Source: Rhodoferax sp. (GTDB taxonomy: Bacteria; Pseudomonadota; Gammaproteobacteria; Burkholderiales; Burkholderiaceae_C). From it: a DNA stretch of 64,000 nucleotides. A program made the translations under genes and the position numbers. The stretch is from contig NZ_JAUSLE010000050.1 in NCBI RefSeq assembly GCF_030646845.1, positions 53,401 through 117,400 of the forward strand. Reading direction: 5' to 3'. The notes under the pieces were generated by a model, which saw nothing but the letters and a program-made list of their open reading frames with translations, was not told the origin of the DNA and searched no databases. Below, piece by piece: positions 43,062-51,298 of the stretch. The first letter of the stretch is position 1. The number at the start of each line of letters is the position of its first letter.

Positions 43062-45926
43062 ATGCAGACTTTTCGATCGATGACACGCTGGCTGGCCCAG
43101 CTGGCTTTGGCAGGCTGTCTGCTTGGCATGGGTCAGGGCGCGGCTTGGGGCCAGAGCCCTGCCCCCGTTCAGCCGACCGGCAAAAGCGTTCTGGTTCTGT
43201 CGTCAACCGGTTTTGGTCAGGCGGGCATCGACCTGTATCTCAAGGGCATTTATGGAGTGCTCCGGGAGCAGGGCGTCGCATTTGCCGACATTCACGTGGA
43301 ATACCTCGACCTGGTCAAAAATGCCGATGCCGGCTACCGGCAGCAACTGGGCGATCTGTTGGCGGCCAAATACCCGGCATCCCGAATCGGCGTGCTGGTG
43401 GTCATCCAGGCTCCAGCCATCAATTTTTTGTTGAAGGAGGGCGCCAGGATCGCGCCGGCCATGCCCGTGCTGGTGGCACAGTCCAAAGTGCCCGCAGGTG
43501 CGGACCAGAGCGGGCGCAGCTTCTTCGTTCAACTGTCTTCGCTGGACTTCGCTGGCACCCTGCAGCGCGCGCTGGAGCTGTTCCCGAAAACCAGGCGCGT
43601 GGTTCTGATGGCGGGTGCCAGCGCCCTTGAGCAGGAACGCATCCAGGATGCCAGGCGGCAGTTCGCGCCCTGGCAGGACCGGCTGGAGTTTCAGTATGTT
43701 GATGAGCTGGGGTTTTATGAGATTGAACGCCAGCTGGCAGCCACGCCTGAGCACACCGTGATCATTGCACCCGGTGTCAACCGCGACGCCAGGGGGCGGG
43801 TTTTAGTGCCGGTTGAATCGATTGTGCAGATATCGAAAAGTGCCAACGCGCCTGTGTTCCCGGTGTATTCGGTGAGCATCGGCCAGGGCCCGGTGGGCGG
43901 GATGGTGTCGATTCTCGAAGATGAAGGCAAATCAATGGCGCTGTCAGTGCTTGATCTGCTGCGCCACACCGCGCTCGACATTCGTCACTTCCAGGTCCGA
44001 ACCGCCAAGTCAGTGCCCATGTTCGACTGGCAACAAATCGAACGCTGGGGCGGCGACGCCAGCAAACTCCCGCCAGACACGGTCTATCTGAATCGTCCGC
44101 CCAGTCTGTGGGGGCAGTACAAGGCCCTGGTCATCGGCAGTGTGTTCACGATCCTGGTGCTTTCTTTGCTGGTGGTTGCGCTGGCCATGCAGAGCCGGCG
44201 GCGGCTGCGGGCGGAGCAGTCCCTGCGAGCGAGCCAGACACGCTACCAACTGCTGGCCGACAACACGTCGGATGTTTTCTGGATCATGGACACGGGGCGC
44301 CAGCGGTGGGAGTACCTCAGTCCGGCGATTGAGCGACTGACCGGGTTCAGTGTGGATCAGCTCATGCAGAAGCCGATCCAGACGGTGATGTCGGAGGCAA
44401 TCTACGCCACGTTTCTGAAGGTCAATGCGGCCCGTGCGAATGACTATTTGAATCAATCAAACGCGCCTGCGGACTACACGGATGTTCTGGAAATCAGCCG
44501 CCGGGACGGCTCTTCTGTCTGGACCGAGTCGGTGACCCATTACATTCGCAACGAGACGGGTGAGCTCGTCCTGATGGGCGTGACGCGGGACATCAGCCAG
44601 CGCATGAAGGCCGAAGAAGAGATCACGCAGCTGGCTTTCTATGACACGCTGACTCAGTTGCCCAATCGCAAGTTGTTGCTGGACCGCATTCAGCAGGCCA
44701 GGACGGCGAGCGCCCGCAGTCGTCGCCTGTCGGCCTTGCTGTTCATTGATCTCGATCATTTCAAGACACTCAACGACACCCGTGGACACGATATCGGTGA
44801 CCTGATGTTGCAGCAGGCCGCCCAGCGGCTGGTGTCCTGCGTGCGTGGCGGTGATACCGTGGCCCGGCTGGGCGGCGATGAATTCGTGATCATCCTGCAG
44901 GATCTCAATGAGAGCCGCGACCAGGCCGCAGCACAGGCCAGGGTCATCGGCGACAAGGTCCTTGAGGTCTTCCGTCAGAGTTTTTCACTGCGTGGACAGG
45001 ACCATCACATCACCGCAAGCATTGGCATCGCGTTGATTGAAGGTTCTGACGAGTCAATCGATGAGCTGCTCAAGCGGGCCGACCTGGCCATGTACCGGGC
45101 AAAGTCTGAAGGGCGCGATACCCTGCAGTTCTTTGACCCCCAAATGCAGGCAGTGGTGCTGGCGCGTGCGTCGCTGGAGGCTGATATGCGCCGCGCTTTG
45201 CAGGCGCAGGAGTTCATGCTGTTCTTCCAGCCCCAGGTCCTCTCCGACGGCCGTACGGTAGGGGCCGAAGCGTTGTTGCGCTGGCAGCAACCCGAGCGTG
45301 GCCTGGTCTCGCCGGCAGAGTTTATCCCCCTGGCCGAAGAAACGGGATTGATCCTGCCTCTGGGCCAATGGGTGCTGGAGACAGCATGTAACCAGCTGGT
45401 GGCATGGGACAAGGATGAGCAAACCCGTCACCTCACGCTGGCCGTGAATGTCAGTCCACGCCAGTTTCGCCAGGCTGATTTCGTCGATCAGGTGCTGTCG
45501 ATCGTGCGCAGGACAGGGGCGCAGCCCGTCAAGCTCAAGCTGGAGCTGACAGAAAGCCTGATGCTTGAGGATGTGGAGGACACCATTTCCAAGATGCTCC
45601 TGCTCAAGGCGCAGGGGCTCAGCTTTTCGCTCGACGACTTTGGTACTGGTTACTCGTCCCTGATATACCTCAAACGCCTGCCATTGGGGCAGCTCAAAAT
45701 CGATCAGTCTTTTGTGCGTGATGTGCTGATCGATGCCAATGATGCGGCGATTGCGCAAGCAGTGCTGTCCCTGGGCCAGAGCCTGGGTATGAGCGTCATC
45801 GCCGAAGGGGTGGAAACCGAAGCACAGCGTGACCATCTTGCAAAGATGGGGTGTCACGCCTATCAAGGCTACTTCTTTGGCCGACCCATGCCGGTTCAGG
45901 CATTCAATCAATACATGTCGGAGTGA
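43062..45926 (+). CDS. Membrane sensor with ABC-substrate-binding, PAS, GGDEF and EAL domains
   Basis: The 954-residue protein has a signal/anchor (RSMTRWLAQLALAGCLLGMG), a periplasmic ABC_sub_bind-type domain (about 40-320), a transmembrane helix (about 353-378), a PAS domain (about 395-515), a GGDEF domain with intact GGDEF (604-608) and the RxxD site RGGD before it, and a C-terminal EAL domain with intact EALLRW (736-741) and the metal-binding SLDDFGTGYSSL. Both c-di-GMP synthesis and breakdown look possible. The periplasmic domain should sense a ligand. GGAG precedes ATG 43062. Confidence 0.93.
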   Translation: MQTFRSMTRWLAQLALAGCLLGMGQGAAWGQSPAPVQPTGKSVLVLSSTGFGQAGIDLYLKGIYGVLREQGVAFADIHVEYLDLVKNADAGYRQQLGDLLAAKYPASRIGVLVVIQAPAINFLLKEGARIAPAMPVLVAQSKVPAGADQSGRSFFVQLSSLDFAGTLQRALELFPKTRRVVLMAGASALEQERIQDARRQFAPWQDRLEFQYVDELGFYEIERQLAATPEHTVIIAPGVNRDARGRVLVPVESIVQISKSANAPVFPVYSVSIGQGPVGGMVSILEDEGKSMALSVLDLLRHTALDIRHFQVRTAKSVPMFDWQQIERWGGDASKLPPDTVYLNRPPSLWGQYKALVIGSVFTILVLSLLVVALAMQSRRRLRAEQSLRASQTRYQLLADNTSDVFWIMDTGRQRWEYLSPAIERLTGFSVDQLMQKPIQTVMSEAIYATFLKVNAARANDYLNQSNAPADYTDVLEISRRDGSSVWTESVTHYIRNETGELVLMGVTRDISQRMKAEEEITQLAFYDTLTQLPNRKLLLDRIQQARTASARSRRLSALLFIDLDHFKTLNDTRGHDIGDLMLQQAAQRLVSCVRGGDTVARLGGDEFVIILQDLNESRDQAAAQARVIGDKVLEVFRQSFSLRGQDHHITASIGIALIEGSDESIDELLKRADLAMYRAKSEGRDTLQFFDPQMQAVVLARASLEADMRRALQAQEFMLFFQPQVLSDGRTVGAEALLRWQQPERGLVSPAEFIPLAEETGLILPLGQWVLETACNQLVAWDKDEQTRHLTLAVNVSPRQFRQADFVDQVLSIVRRTGAQPVKLKLELTESLMLEDVEDTISKMLLLKAQGLSFSLDDFGTGYSSLIYLKRLPLGQLKIDQSFVRDVLIDANDAAIAQAVLSLGQSLGMSVIAEGVETEAQRDHLAKMGCHAYQGYFFGRPMPVQAFNQYMSE

Positions 45927-46068
45927 CCCGGATCGGCGCACAGCTCGGCCGCGGTGCGATTTGCAGTTACGTTTGGCTACGCTCTTCACCGTGCATGCGG
46001 TACACGGTTACCAGGGTCCCGCGTTCAATAAGCACATGGGCATTTCCTGTCCTGTTAAGGAGTTACTT

Positions 46069-46551
46069 ATGAAGACAGCCATCATGGTCAACCGCAGCGT
46101 CATTCTGGCGGGCTCCACGCTCGTTCTGGGGGTTGCGGCCTTGAGTTTTGCCGATTCGGCACACGCCAGAGACGACGTGTACTGGTCAGTCGGCGTGGGT
46201 TCGCCCGGGGTCTCGCTGAATGTAAGCAATGCAGGGCCGGTGTACATGCACGCCCAGCCTGTCGTCTATGTGCAGCCCGCACCGGTCTATTACCAGCCGC
46301 GCCCTGTGTATGTCAGGCCAGCGCCGGTTTATGTACAGCCAGCGCCGGTCTATTACCAACCGCAGCCGGTCTACTATGCCCGTCCCCATGGCTGGAACAA
46401 ACGCCATGGCGGGCACTACGTGCAAGATCCCCGTCCGTACCGCGGCGCAGGCTATTACGGCCCGGGCCATGCGTCCGTGCAGCAGGTGGTTTACCAGCGC
46501 GACGGCCGCAACGAGCAGCGCCATGACGGCCGACGTGAAGACCGGCGCTAG
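46069..46551 (+). CDS. Secreted Pro/Tyr/Val-repeat protein
   Basis: The 160-residue protein has a signal peptide (about 1-33, cut after AHA) and a tandem repeat of VYVQPAPVYYQPRP-like units (about 65-100), then a His/Arg/Gly-rich basic tail. This is a common type of low-complexity periplasmic or surface protein in Burkholderiales, with no known function. AAGGAG precedes ATG 46069. It lies after the GGDEF/EAL gene, on the same strand, 142 bp away. Confidence 0.78.
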   Translation: MKTAIMVNRSVILAGSTLVLGVAALSFADSAHARDDVYWSVGVGSPGVSLNVSNAGPVYMHAQPVVYVQPAPVYYQPRPVYVRPAPVYVQPAPVYYQPQPVYYARPHGWNKRHGGHYVQDPRPYRGAGYYGPGHASVQQVVYQRDGRNEQRHDGRREDRR

Positions 46552-46657
46552 CCCTGAAGTCGCGACGTAAACACCGGGTAAACCGCCGCTTGTCCTACAC
46601 AACGTCAACCCCTGCAGCGCAACAATGAATGCTCTGCATCATCAAGTCGGGAACCTC

Positions 46658-47257
46658 ATGAAATCGAAATTATTTACTGCTTCACTATTGGCATCCGCCT
46701 TGTTCGCCGGCCTGGGTTTTGCCCCGGTCATGGCACAGGGCACCAACACGCCGGCCATTGACCGTGCGCAGGCGGCCATCAGTGCCCGCATCCAGCAAGG
46801 CTTGGCGTCTGGTCACATCACGCCTTCCGAGGCGCGAGAGCTCTATCGCCGTGACCGCGACATCGAAGCTCGCGAAATGCGCTTCAAATCGAATGGAACT
46901 GCCACACCCCAGGAGCGCCAGCAGCTCAGGGCGGACCTGGACGCCCTTGCGGCCGAAGTTGAACGCAAGATGGCCAACCGCGACGTCGCCGCCCAACCCG
47001 GCAATACATACGGTATCGACAATCGCCAGGTCAACATCGGCCAGCGCATTGACGAAGGCATCCGCTCGGGTCACATCACCCAGCGCGAAGCGCGCCAGCT
47101 GCAAAACCGGGAGCGCACCATTGCACGCCACGAGGCCAACTTCAAGCGCGACGGTGTCGTCACCCCGCAAGAACGCCGTCAGCTGCAAAACGAACTCACC
47201 AGGCTGCGTGACGACGTGGAGCGGATGATGAGCAACGACCGCCGCGGACGGCGTTAA
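46658..47257 (+). CDS. Secreted helical protein with an internal duplication
   Basis: The 199-residue protein has a signal peptide (KSKLFTASLLASALFAGLGF, cut near VMAQ) and two copies of a helical unit: ISARIQQGLASGHITPSEAR and IGQRIDEGIRSGHITQREAR, each followed by FKSNGTATPQERQQL or FKRDGVVTPQERRQL. The unit resembles periplasmic helical proteins whose role is not known. ATG 46658 was chosen because the signal peptide follows at once. A terminator follows the gene. Confidence 0.78.
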   Translation: MKSKLFTASLLASALFAGLGFAPVMAQGTNTPAIDRAQAAISARIQQGLASGHITPSEARELYRRDRDIEAREMRFKSNGTATPQERQQLRADLDALAAEVERKMANRDVAAQPGNTYGIDNRQVNIGQRIDEGIRSGHITQREARQLQNRERTIARHEANFKRDGVVTPQERRQLQNELTRLRDDVERMMSNDRRGRR

Positions 47258-47263
47258 GAACCC

Positions 47264-47286
47264 ATCAGGCGCCCACAGCGCCTGAT
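47264..47286. other. Perfect 9-bp hairpin after the duplicated-repeat gene
   Basis: ATCAGGCGC (47264-47272) and GCGCCTGAT (47278-47286) form a perfect stem with a 5-nt loop, 7 nt after the stop codon. No T-run follows. It may protect the 3' end or act together with the terminator 25 nt further on. Confidence 0.5.
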
Positions 47287-47310
47287 ACGTATCCAGCGGA
47301 TCACGGGGAA

Positions 47311-47356
47311 GTCAGGCATTTCAGCCCGCAAGGCTGAGACGCCTGACTCTTTTTAT
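47311..47356 (+). terminator. Rho-independent terminator
   Basis: GTCAGGC and TTTCAGCC (47311-47326) pair with GGCTGAGAC and GCCTGAC (47332-47347) around a CGCAA loop, and TCTTTTTATTT follows. The stem is long and GC-rich with a clear T-run, so it should end transcription of the rightward secreted-protein gene; it also lies at the end of the leftward 82-residue gene. Confidence 0.8.
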
Positions 47357-47363
47357 TTGGCGC

Positions 47364-47612
47364 CTAGTGCGTGACGAACTCGTAGACAACTTCCTCGGTC
47401 TCGACCATGTCCAGAATGTCGTTCAGGGCATCCTCGTCCTCGGTGCTGGTCCAGGTTTCTTCAGGATCGCTGGCAAACAGGGGCTCAATGGCGATGTCCA
47501 GAAACTGACCATTGGGCAACTTCAGCACCGGCGTACCTTCGGACGTTTCGACCAGTTCCCAGTCATCGGGGACGGACATCTCCAGCTTGATGGTGACGTT
47601 CAATTTCTTCAT
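47364..47612 (-). CDS. Small acidic protein of unknown function, 82 residues
   Basis: The 82-residue protein starts KKLNVTIKLEMSVPDDWELV and is very acidic in its second half (SDPEETWTSTEDEDALNDIL). It looks like a soluble alpha/beta protein; I recognise no named family. GGAAGGG lies before the ATG. It ends against the terminator of the convergent gene. Confidence 0.7.
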   Translation of the reverse strand: MKKLNVTIKLEMSVPDDWELVETSEGTPVLKLPNGQFLDIAIEPLFASDPEETWTSTEDEDALNDILDMVETEEVVYEFVTH

Positions 47613-47685
47613 GGTGGTTTCCCTTCCTTTGTGTATGACCGGGGAGGTTAACCGAAGCCAGGCCCTGGCCGCGCTGGCACCTGGC

Positions 47686-48573
47686 TCAGGCGGCCAGAAA
47701 CAGCGCCGGGTCCACCATCGCGCGGTTCAGTATCACGCCCCAATGCAGGTGCGGCCCGGTCACGCGGCCGGTGGCGCCCACGGCGCCCAGGCGCTCGCCG
47801 GTCTTCAGCACGTCGCCGGGCTGGACGTCGATGGCGCTCAGGTGGCACACCATGCTCAGCAGCCCGCCGCCGTGGTCCAGCCAGACCGTGTTGCCGTTGA
47901 AGAAATAGTCGCCCGTGTCGATTACCCGTCCCGGCAACGGCGCTGCCACTTTCGTGCCCGTGCTGGCGGCGATGTCCATGCCGCTGTGCGGATTGCGCGC
48001 CTGCCCGTTGAACACGCGTCGCAGCCCGAACGAGCTGGAGCGCCGCCCCGGTGTTGGCACTTGCATGCGCAAGGCCGCGGCCTGCGGCACAGGCTCGCTG
48101 AAGGTGGCCATCACGGTCGCCAGGTGCACGCGCTCGCGCTCGTAGCGCGCGGCGTCCTCGGGCGACAAATCGACTGTGCCCGGCGCCACCTTCAGGCGCT
48201 GCTCGCTGTAGCGCTTGGGCGCCACGGTATAGCTGATCTGGCGCTGATCCACACCCTGACTGGCTTGCACCGTGATGCTTGCCTCGCCGGGCGTGGCGGT
48301 CAGCGCAATGCCAACCAGCGCCGTCCACTCGACCACATCACCCAGCACAAGCAAGGGCACATCGTCCGCGTACGCGACCGGCCGCGTAGCCGCCGGTCCA
48401 AGCGACAGCCGGGCGATGCCGCCTGGCACCTGTGAGGCCTGCGGCCAGACATCGGATGGCTGCGGGGCTGCGGCAAGGCGTGACGCGGGCAGCGCCAGCA
48501 GGCCAAGACCGCCCAGCAGGGCAGAGCGGCGCGTCAGTGGTCGGTGGGTCAGGGGATGGTGATGAGTGGACAC
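47686..48573 (-). CDS. M23 family metallopeptidase, probable Tat substrate
   Basis: The 295-residue protein has a twin-arginine signal (LTRRSALLGGLGLLALPASR), an N-terminal beta domain (about 55-135) and a C-terminal LytM/M23 domain with RRVFNGQARNPHSGMDIA (His and Asp zinc ligands) and GPHLHWGVIL (HxH motif). It should cut peptide crosslinks in peptidoglycan in the periplasm. The metal ligands are complete, so it is likely active. The start is ATG 48573. Confidence 0.88.
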   Translation of the reverse strand: MSTHHHPLTHRPLTRRSALLGGLGLLALPASRLAAAPQPSDVWPQASQVPGGIARLSLGPAATRPVAYADDVPLLVLGDVVEWTALVGIALTATPGEASITVQASQGVDQRQISYTVAPKRYSEQRLKVAPGTVDLSPEDAARYERERVHLATVMATFSEPVPQAAALRMQVPTPGRRSSSFGLRRVFNGQARNPHSGMDIAASTGTKVAAPLPGRVIDTGDYFFNGNTVWLDHGGGLLSMVCHLSAIDVQPGDVLKTGERLGAVGATGRVTGPHLHWGVILNRAMVDPALFLAA

Positions 48574-48611
48574 GGCGAGTCAAGGAGACGAGGAAGACCC
48601 CCATTGTGCGA

Positions 48612-48911
48612 TCAAACGAAGAGTCTGCGGCGCCCCGCTTCGGTGGCGCAGTCCTTGCAGCTGAAGTAGACGAGCGTGCCCCCCACGCCGGGCTTCATTT
48701 CTGAATGCTTGATCAGAGCCCCGGACGTTCCCTTGCCGGTCTCCCTCATGGGGAACAGGCACATCTGCATGTCGGGGTCATTGGGCATGGGCGGCAGGCT
48801 TTCGATGGGGTGCCGGAAAACTGCCTCGTAGAACTTTCTGGCGCGCGCCATGTCTCAGACGTAGATCTCAAACCAGCCTGCTGGATTCACGGGTGATGGA
48901 ATGCCGGCCAT
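48612..48911 (-). pseudogene. Decayed VOC/glyoxalase family gene
   Basis: From ATG 48911 the frame reads AGIPSPVNPAGWFEIYV, then an in-frame TGA at codon 19, then continues DMARARKFYEAVFRHPIESL and GALIKHSEMKPGVGGTLVYF. The two parts together match the start of a VOC family protein. After KDCATEAGRR the frame leaves the family pattern and stops, so the C-terminal quarter is lost. One nonsense change plus 3' truncation marks a pseudogene. A start at 48851 could still give a 79-residue fragment. Confidence 0.72.
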
Positions 48912-49060
48912 GCTGCCTCTTCTTGGTTTGCCTGAACCCCCGCAGCTTATGAGAATACCCTCCAGGCATGTTGGGAGATCGCAAGTTGCGCCGACTTGAA
49001 ACCACGGAGATAGTGCAATCGCCGGCAGCCAAGCCGGGGCTGGAATTCGTGTGCTAAATT

Positions 49061-49125
49061 GGCCTGAATCCCAGGTACCGCTTGCTCTAACAGCTACCTA
49101 AGATGTAGCAAATTCAAGCCATCTG
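49061..49125. repeat. Dispersed repeat, diverged copy upstream of rluE
   Basis: CAGCTACCTAAGATGTAGCA then AATTCAAGCC (49091-49120) closely matches CAGCTATAAAAAGCGTAGCA with ATTCAAGCC in the copy at 59435. The preceding GGCCTGAATCCC part is a weak match to the GCCTCTAGCCC half. Unlike other copies it is not just 3' of a stop codon. Confidence 0.5.
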
Positions 49126-49146
49126 ATCCCAAATATTCCCGCTGCC

Positions 49147-49707
49147 ATGCGGCCTGCCATGACTGTTACGCCGGTTTCCCGTTTGATTTGCTTCAACAAA
49201 CCTTATGGTGTCTTGAGTCAGTTCACGGCCGAGGGGCGCTGGCGCGGGCTCAAGGACTTCATCGATATTCCTGGCGTGTACGTGGCCGGAAGGCTGGACG
49301 CCGATAGCGAAGGCCTGCTGCTGCTGACCAATGACGGCAAGCTGCAAGCCCGCATCAGCGACCCGCGCTACAAGATGGAAAAGACCTACTGGGTGCAGGT
49401 TGAAGGGGTGCCCATTGATGCCGCACTGGTGTCGCTGCGCCAGGGGGTTCATTTGAACGATGGCCCGACCCGGCCAGCCCGCGCCCGCTTGATGCCTGAG
49501 CCCGAGTCGCTCTGGGCGCGTGAACCGCCCGTGCGCTTTCGCCAGTCCATTGCCACCAGCTGGCTGGAACTGGTGATATCGGAGGGGCGCAACCGCCAGG
49601 TTCGCCGCATGACTGCGGCCGTGGGTTATCCGACGCTGCGGCTGATTCGCGCTGCCATTGGGCCTTACACACTGGATGGCTTGGCGCCCGGCATGTGGCG
49701 GGGCTGA
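49147..49707 (+). CDS. rluE: 23S rRNA pseudouridine synthase, RluE type
   Basis: The 186-residue protein has the RsuA/RluE-family catalytic motif [20 protein letters not shown], with the nucleophilic Asp in RLDADS, and ends [19 protein letters not shown], another family hallmark. It lacks the S4 domain of RsuA and RluB, like RluE, which modifies U2457 of 23S rRNA. The N-terminus [18 protein letters not shown] is typical. ATG 49147 or 49159 may be the start; neither has a clear Shine-Dalgarno. Confidence 0.9.
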   Translation: MRPAMTVTPVSRLICFNKPYGVLSQFTAEGRWRGLKDFIDIPGVYVAGRLDADSEGLLLLTNDGKLQARISDPRYKMEKTYWVQVEGVPIDAALVSLRQGVHLNDGPTRPARARLMPEPESLWAREPPVRFRQSIATSWLELVISEGRNRQVRRMTAAVGYPTLRLIRAAIGPYTLDGLAPGMWRG

Positions 49708-49796
49708 CGTGGTGGCACTGGGTGCAGCGCCGGTGCCGGGGATTCAGGGCTGAGGCGTTGACGTTGAGCCGTGCAATCAAGATTTATAGAAAATTG

Positions 49797-49848
49797 GCCT
49801 CTAGCCCAGGCGGAATGTGCACAAGAAGCTATTGAAAATATAGCAAAA
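49797..49848. repeat. Dispersed 3'-end repeat, copy 2
   Basis: GCCTCTAGCCCAGGCGGAAT, GTGCACAAGAAGCTATTGAA, AATATAGCAAAA matches the other copies along its length, with the GCTAT/ATAGC hairpin. It lies 36 bp 3' of the stop of the leftward BNR-repeat gene, in the same relative orientation as the other 3'-end copies. Confidence 0.72.
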
Positions 49849-49883
49849 CAAGACACGTTGCTGGTGCCACATGGTGCTTGGCT

Positions 49884-50987
49884 TCAGCCTTGCTGCAACC
49901 AGCCCAGGGCTGCCACCGGCGGCAGGTCGCGTGAGACGCAATGCCACTGCTCGCCCGCATCGGGGCTGATCCACAGGCCGCCGGTGGTGGACGACATGGC
50001 CAGGGTGTTGCGGTCAGGTGCCAGCTCCAGGCAGTGGCGGTAGACCAGGTGGTAGGCATGGGCCTGCGGCAGCCCACGGCTAAAGGTCTTGAAGGTGGTG
50101 CCGCCGTCATCGGTGCGGTTCACCACCATCTTGCCGTCCACCGCATAGCGGTGCGTGTCGGCTTGTGCCGGCACAAACCAGGCCCGCAGCGGGTCCAGCG
50201 GGTCACAGGCCACAGCAAAACCAAAGCCGGATGGCGCGGGCGCGGGAATGCCCGCCCAGAAGTGACCGGCGTTGGTGGAGCGGTACAACCCGCAGTGGTG
50301 CTGCACCCACAACACATCGGGTTGCGCTGCACACTGCACCATGCGGTGCGGGTCCTGGGCGTTGGGGTCTTGTTCGATGTCGGGGGGCAGGTAGTCGGCC
50401 TTCATGCCGTCGGCAGTCAGCAGCCAGGACTGGCCGCCGTCTGTGGTTTGCCAGACACCACCGCAGGACACGGCCACCGTGATGTGATCTGGATTGCGCG
50501 GGTCCACCAGCACCGAGTGCATGCCGGGAAAGTCATTGCCCCCGCCAAGCCAGTCCAGGCGTTTGGGGTTTTCCCACAGCGCGGTGTTCAGCGCCCAGCT
50601 TTGGCCAGCGTCTTCTGACTTGAACAAGCCCGCGGGCATACAACCCGCCCACAACGTGTCGGGCTGATCTGTGCTGCCCGCGGCCAGGCTCCAGATCATT
50701 TCCACATTCCATGGTGTGGGGTCTGCGGCCAGCGGGCCAATCTGCGGCTTGGGTGGGAAAGCGGGCGAAGTCACCTCTGCCCAGTGGGCACCCTGGTCGG
50801 TGCTTTTGCGCAACTTCACGCCAAAGTGCCCCAGGCGCAGCGCGGCATACCAGTGGCCGTTGCGTGGGTCCACCATCACCTGAGACACCGGGTCGCCCGC
50901 AAAGTGGTGGCCGGTGATCTCCCACAGCGTGCCCTGGCCACGTACCACAAACAGGCCTTTTCGGCTGGCTACGAGTAAGGTTCGCAT
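49884..50987 (-). CDS. BNR/Asp-box repeat beta-propeller protein (sialidase-like fold)
   Basis: The 367-residue protein is a propeller with several Asp-box motifs (S/T-x-D-x-G-x-x-W): STDQGAHWAEV, SEDAGQSWALN, TTDGGQSWLLT, STNAGHFWAGI, SPDAGEQWHCV. It is often annotated exo-alpha-sialidase, but the arginine triad and Tyr/Glu nucleophile of sialidases are not evident and there is no signal peptide, so enzyme activity is doubtful. AAGGAG precedes the ATG. It follows the sigma factor/MoaD frame by 41 bp on the same strand, so the two are probably co-transcribed. Confidence 0.85.
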   Translation of the reverse strand: MRTLLVASRKGLFVVRGQGTLWEITGHHFAGDPVSQVMVDPRNGHWYAALRLGHFGVKLRKSTDQGAHWAEVTSPAFPPKPQIGPLAADPTPWNVEMIWSLAAGSTDQPDTLWAGCMPAGLFKSEDAGQSWALNTALWENPKRLDWLGGGNDFPGMHSVLVDPRNPDHITVAVSCGGVWQTTDGGQSWLLTADGMKADYLPPDIEQDPNAQDPHRMVQCAAQPDVLWVQHHCGLYRSTNAGHFWAGIPAPAPSGFGFAVACDPLDPLRAWFVPAQADTHRYAVDGKMVVNRTDDGGTTFKTFSRGLPQAHAYHLVYRHCLELAPDRNTLAMSSTTGGLWISPDAGEQWHCVSRDLPPVAALGWLQQG

Positions 50988-51028
50988 GTTCGATCTCCTT
51001 GGGTTTTTGCTGTTTGATTGATCAAAGG

Positions 51029-51298
51029 CTAGCCGCCAGTCAGGGCTTGAATCACCAGCACCCTGTCGCCGCTGGCCAGCGCTTGGGTGAGGTTCTGGCG
51101 GTCCAGCACCAGGGTTTTGTTGACAAACACGGCCACATGCTTGCGGATGTTGTCCTGGTCATCCAACACGTAATGCCTCAGCTCGGGGGCCGCCGCCAGG
51201 GCCGCCTCAAGCACGACACGCAGGCTGCCCGCCGCCACGTTTTGCGGTGCACACGCCACATGGCGGCGCAGGCTGGCCGCAAACTCCACAGTCACCAT
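51029..51298 (-). CDS. Possible internal translation start: free MoaD/ThiS-like protein
   Basis: Within the sigma factor frame, ATG 51298 opens an 89-residue MoaD/ThiS-like protein (VTVEFAASL to LTGG). GGAAGGA lies 5 nt before it, a good Shine-Dalgarno with no reason to exist inside a coding region. The free ubiquitin-like protein could therefore be made besides, or instead of, the fused form. The two C-terminal glycines are intact. No ThiF/MoeB-type activating enzyme gene is in the window. Confidence 0.5.
   Translation of the reverse strand: MVTVEFAASLRRHVACAPQNVAAGSLRVVLEAALAAAPELRHYVLDDQDNIRKHVAVFVNKTLVLDRQNLTQALASGDRVLVIQALTGG

Noticed and set aside
49884..50987. Calling the BNR protein a true sialidase
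   Set aside because: Asp-box repeats only show the propeller fold; catalytic sialidase residues and an export signal are not visible.
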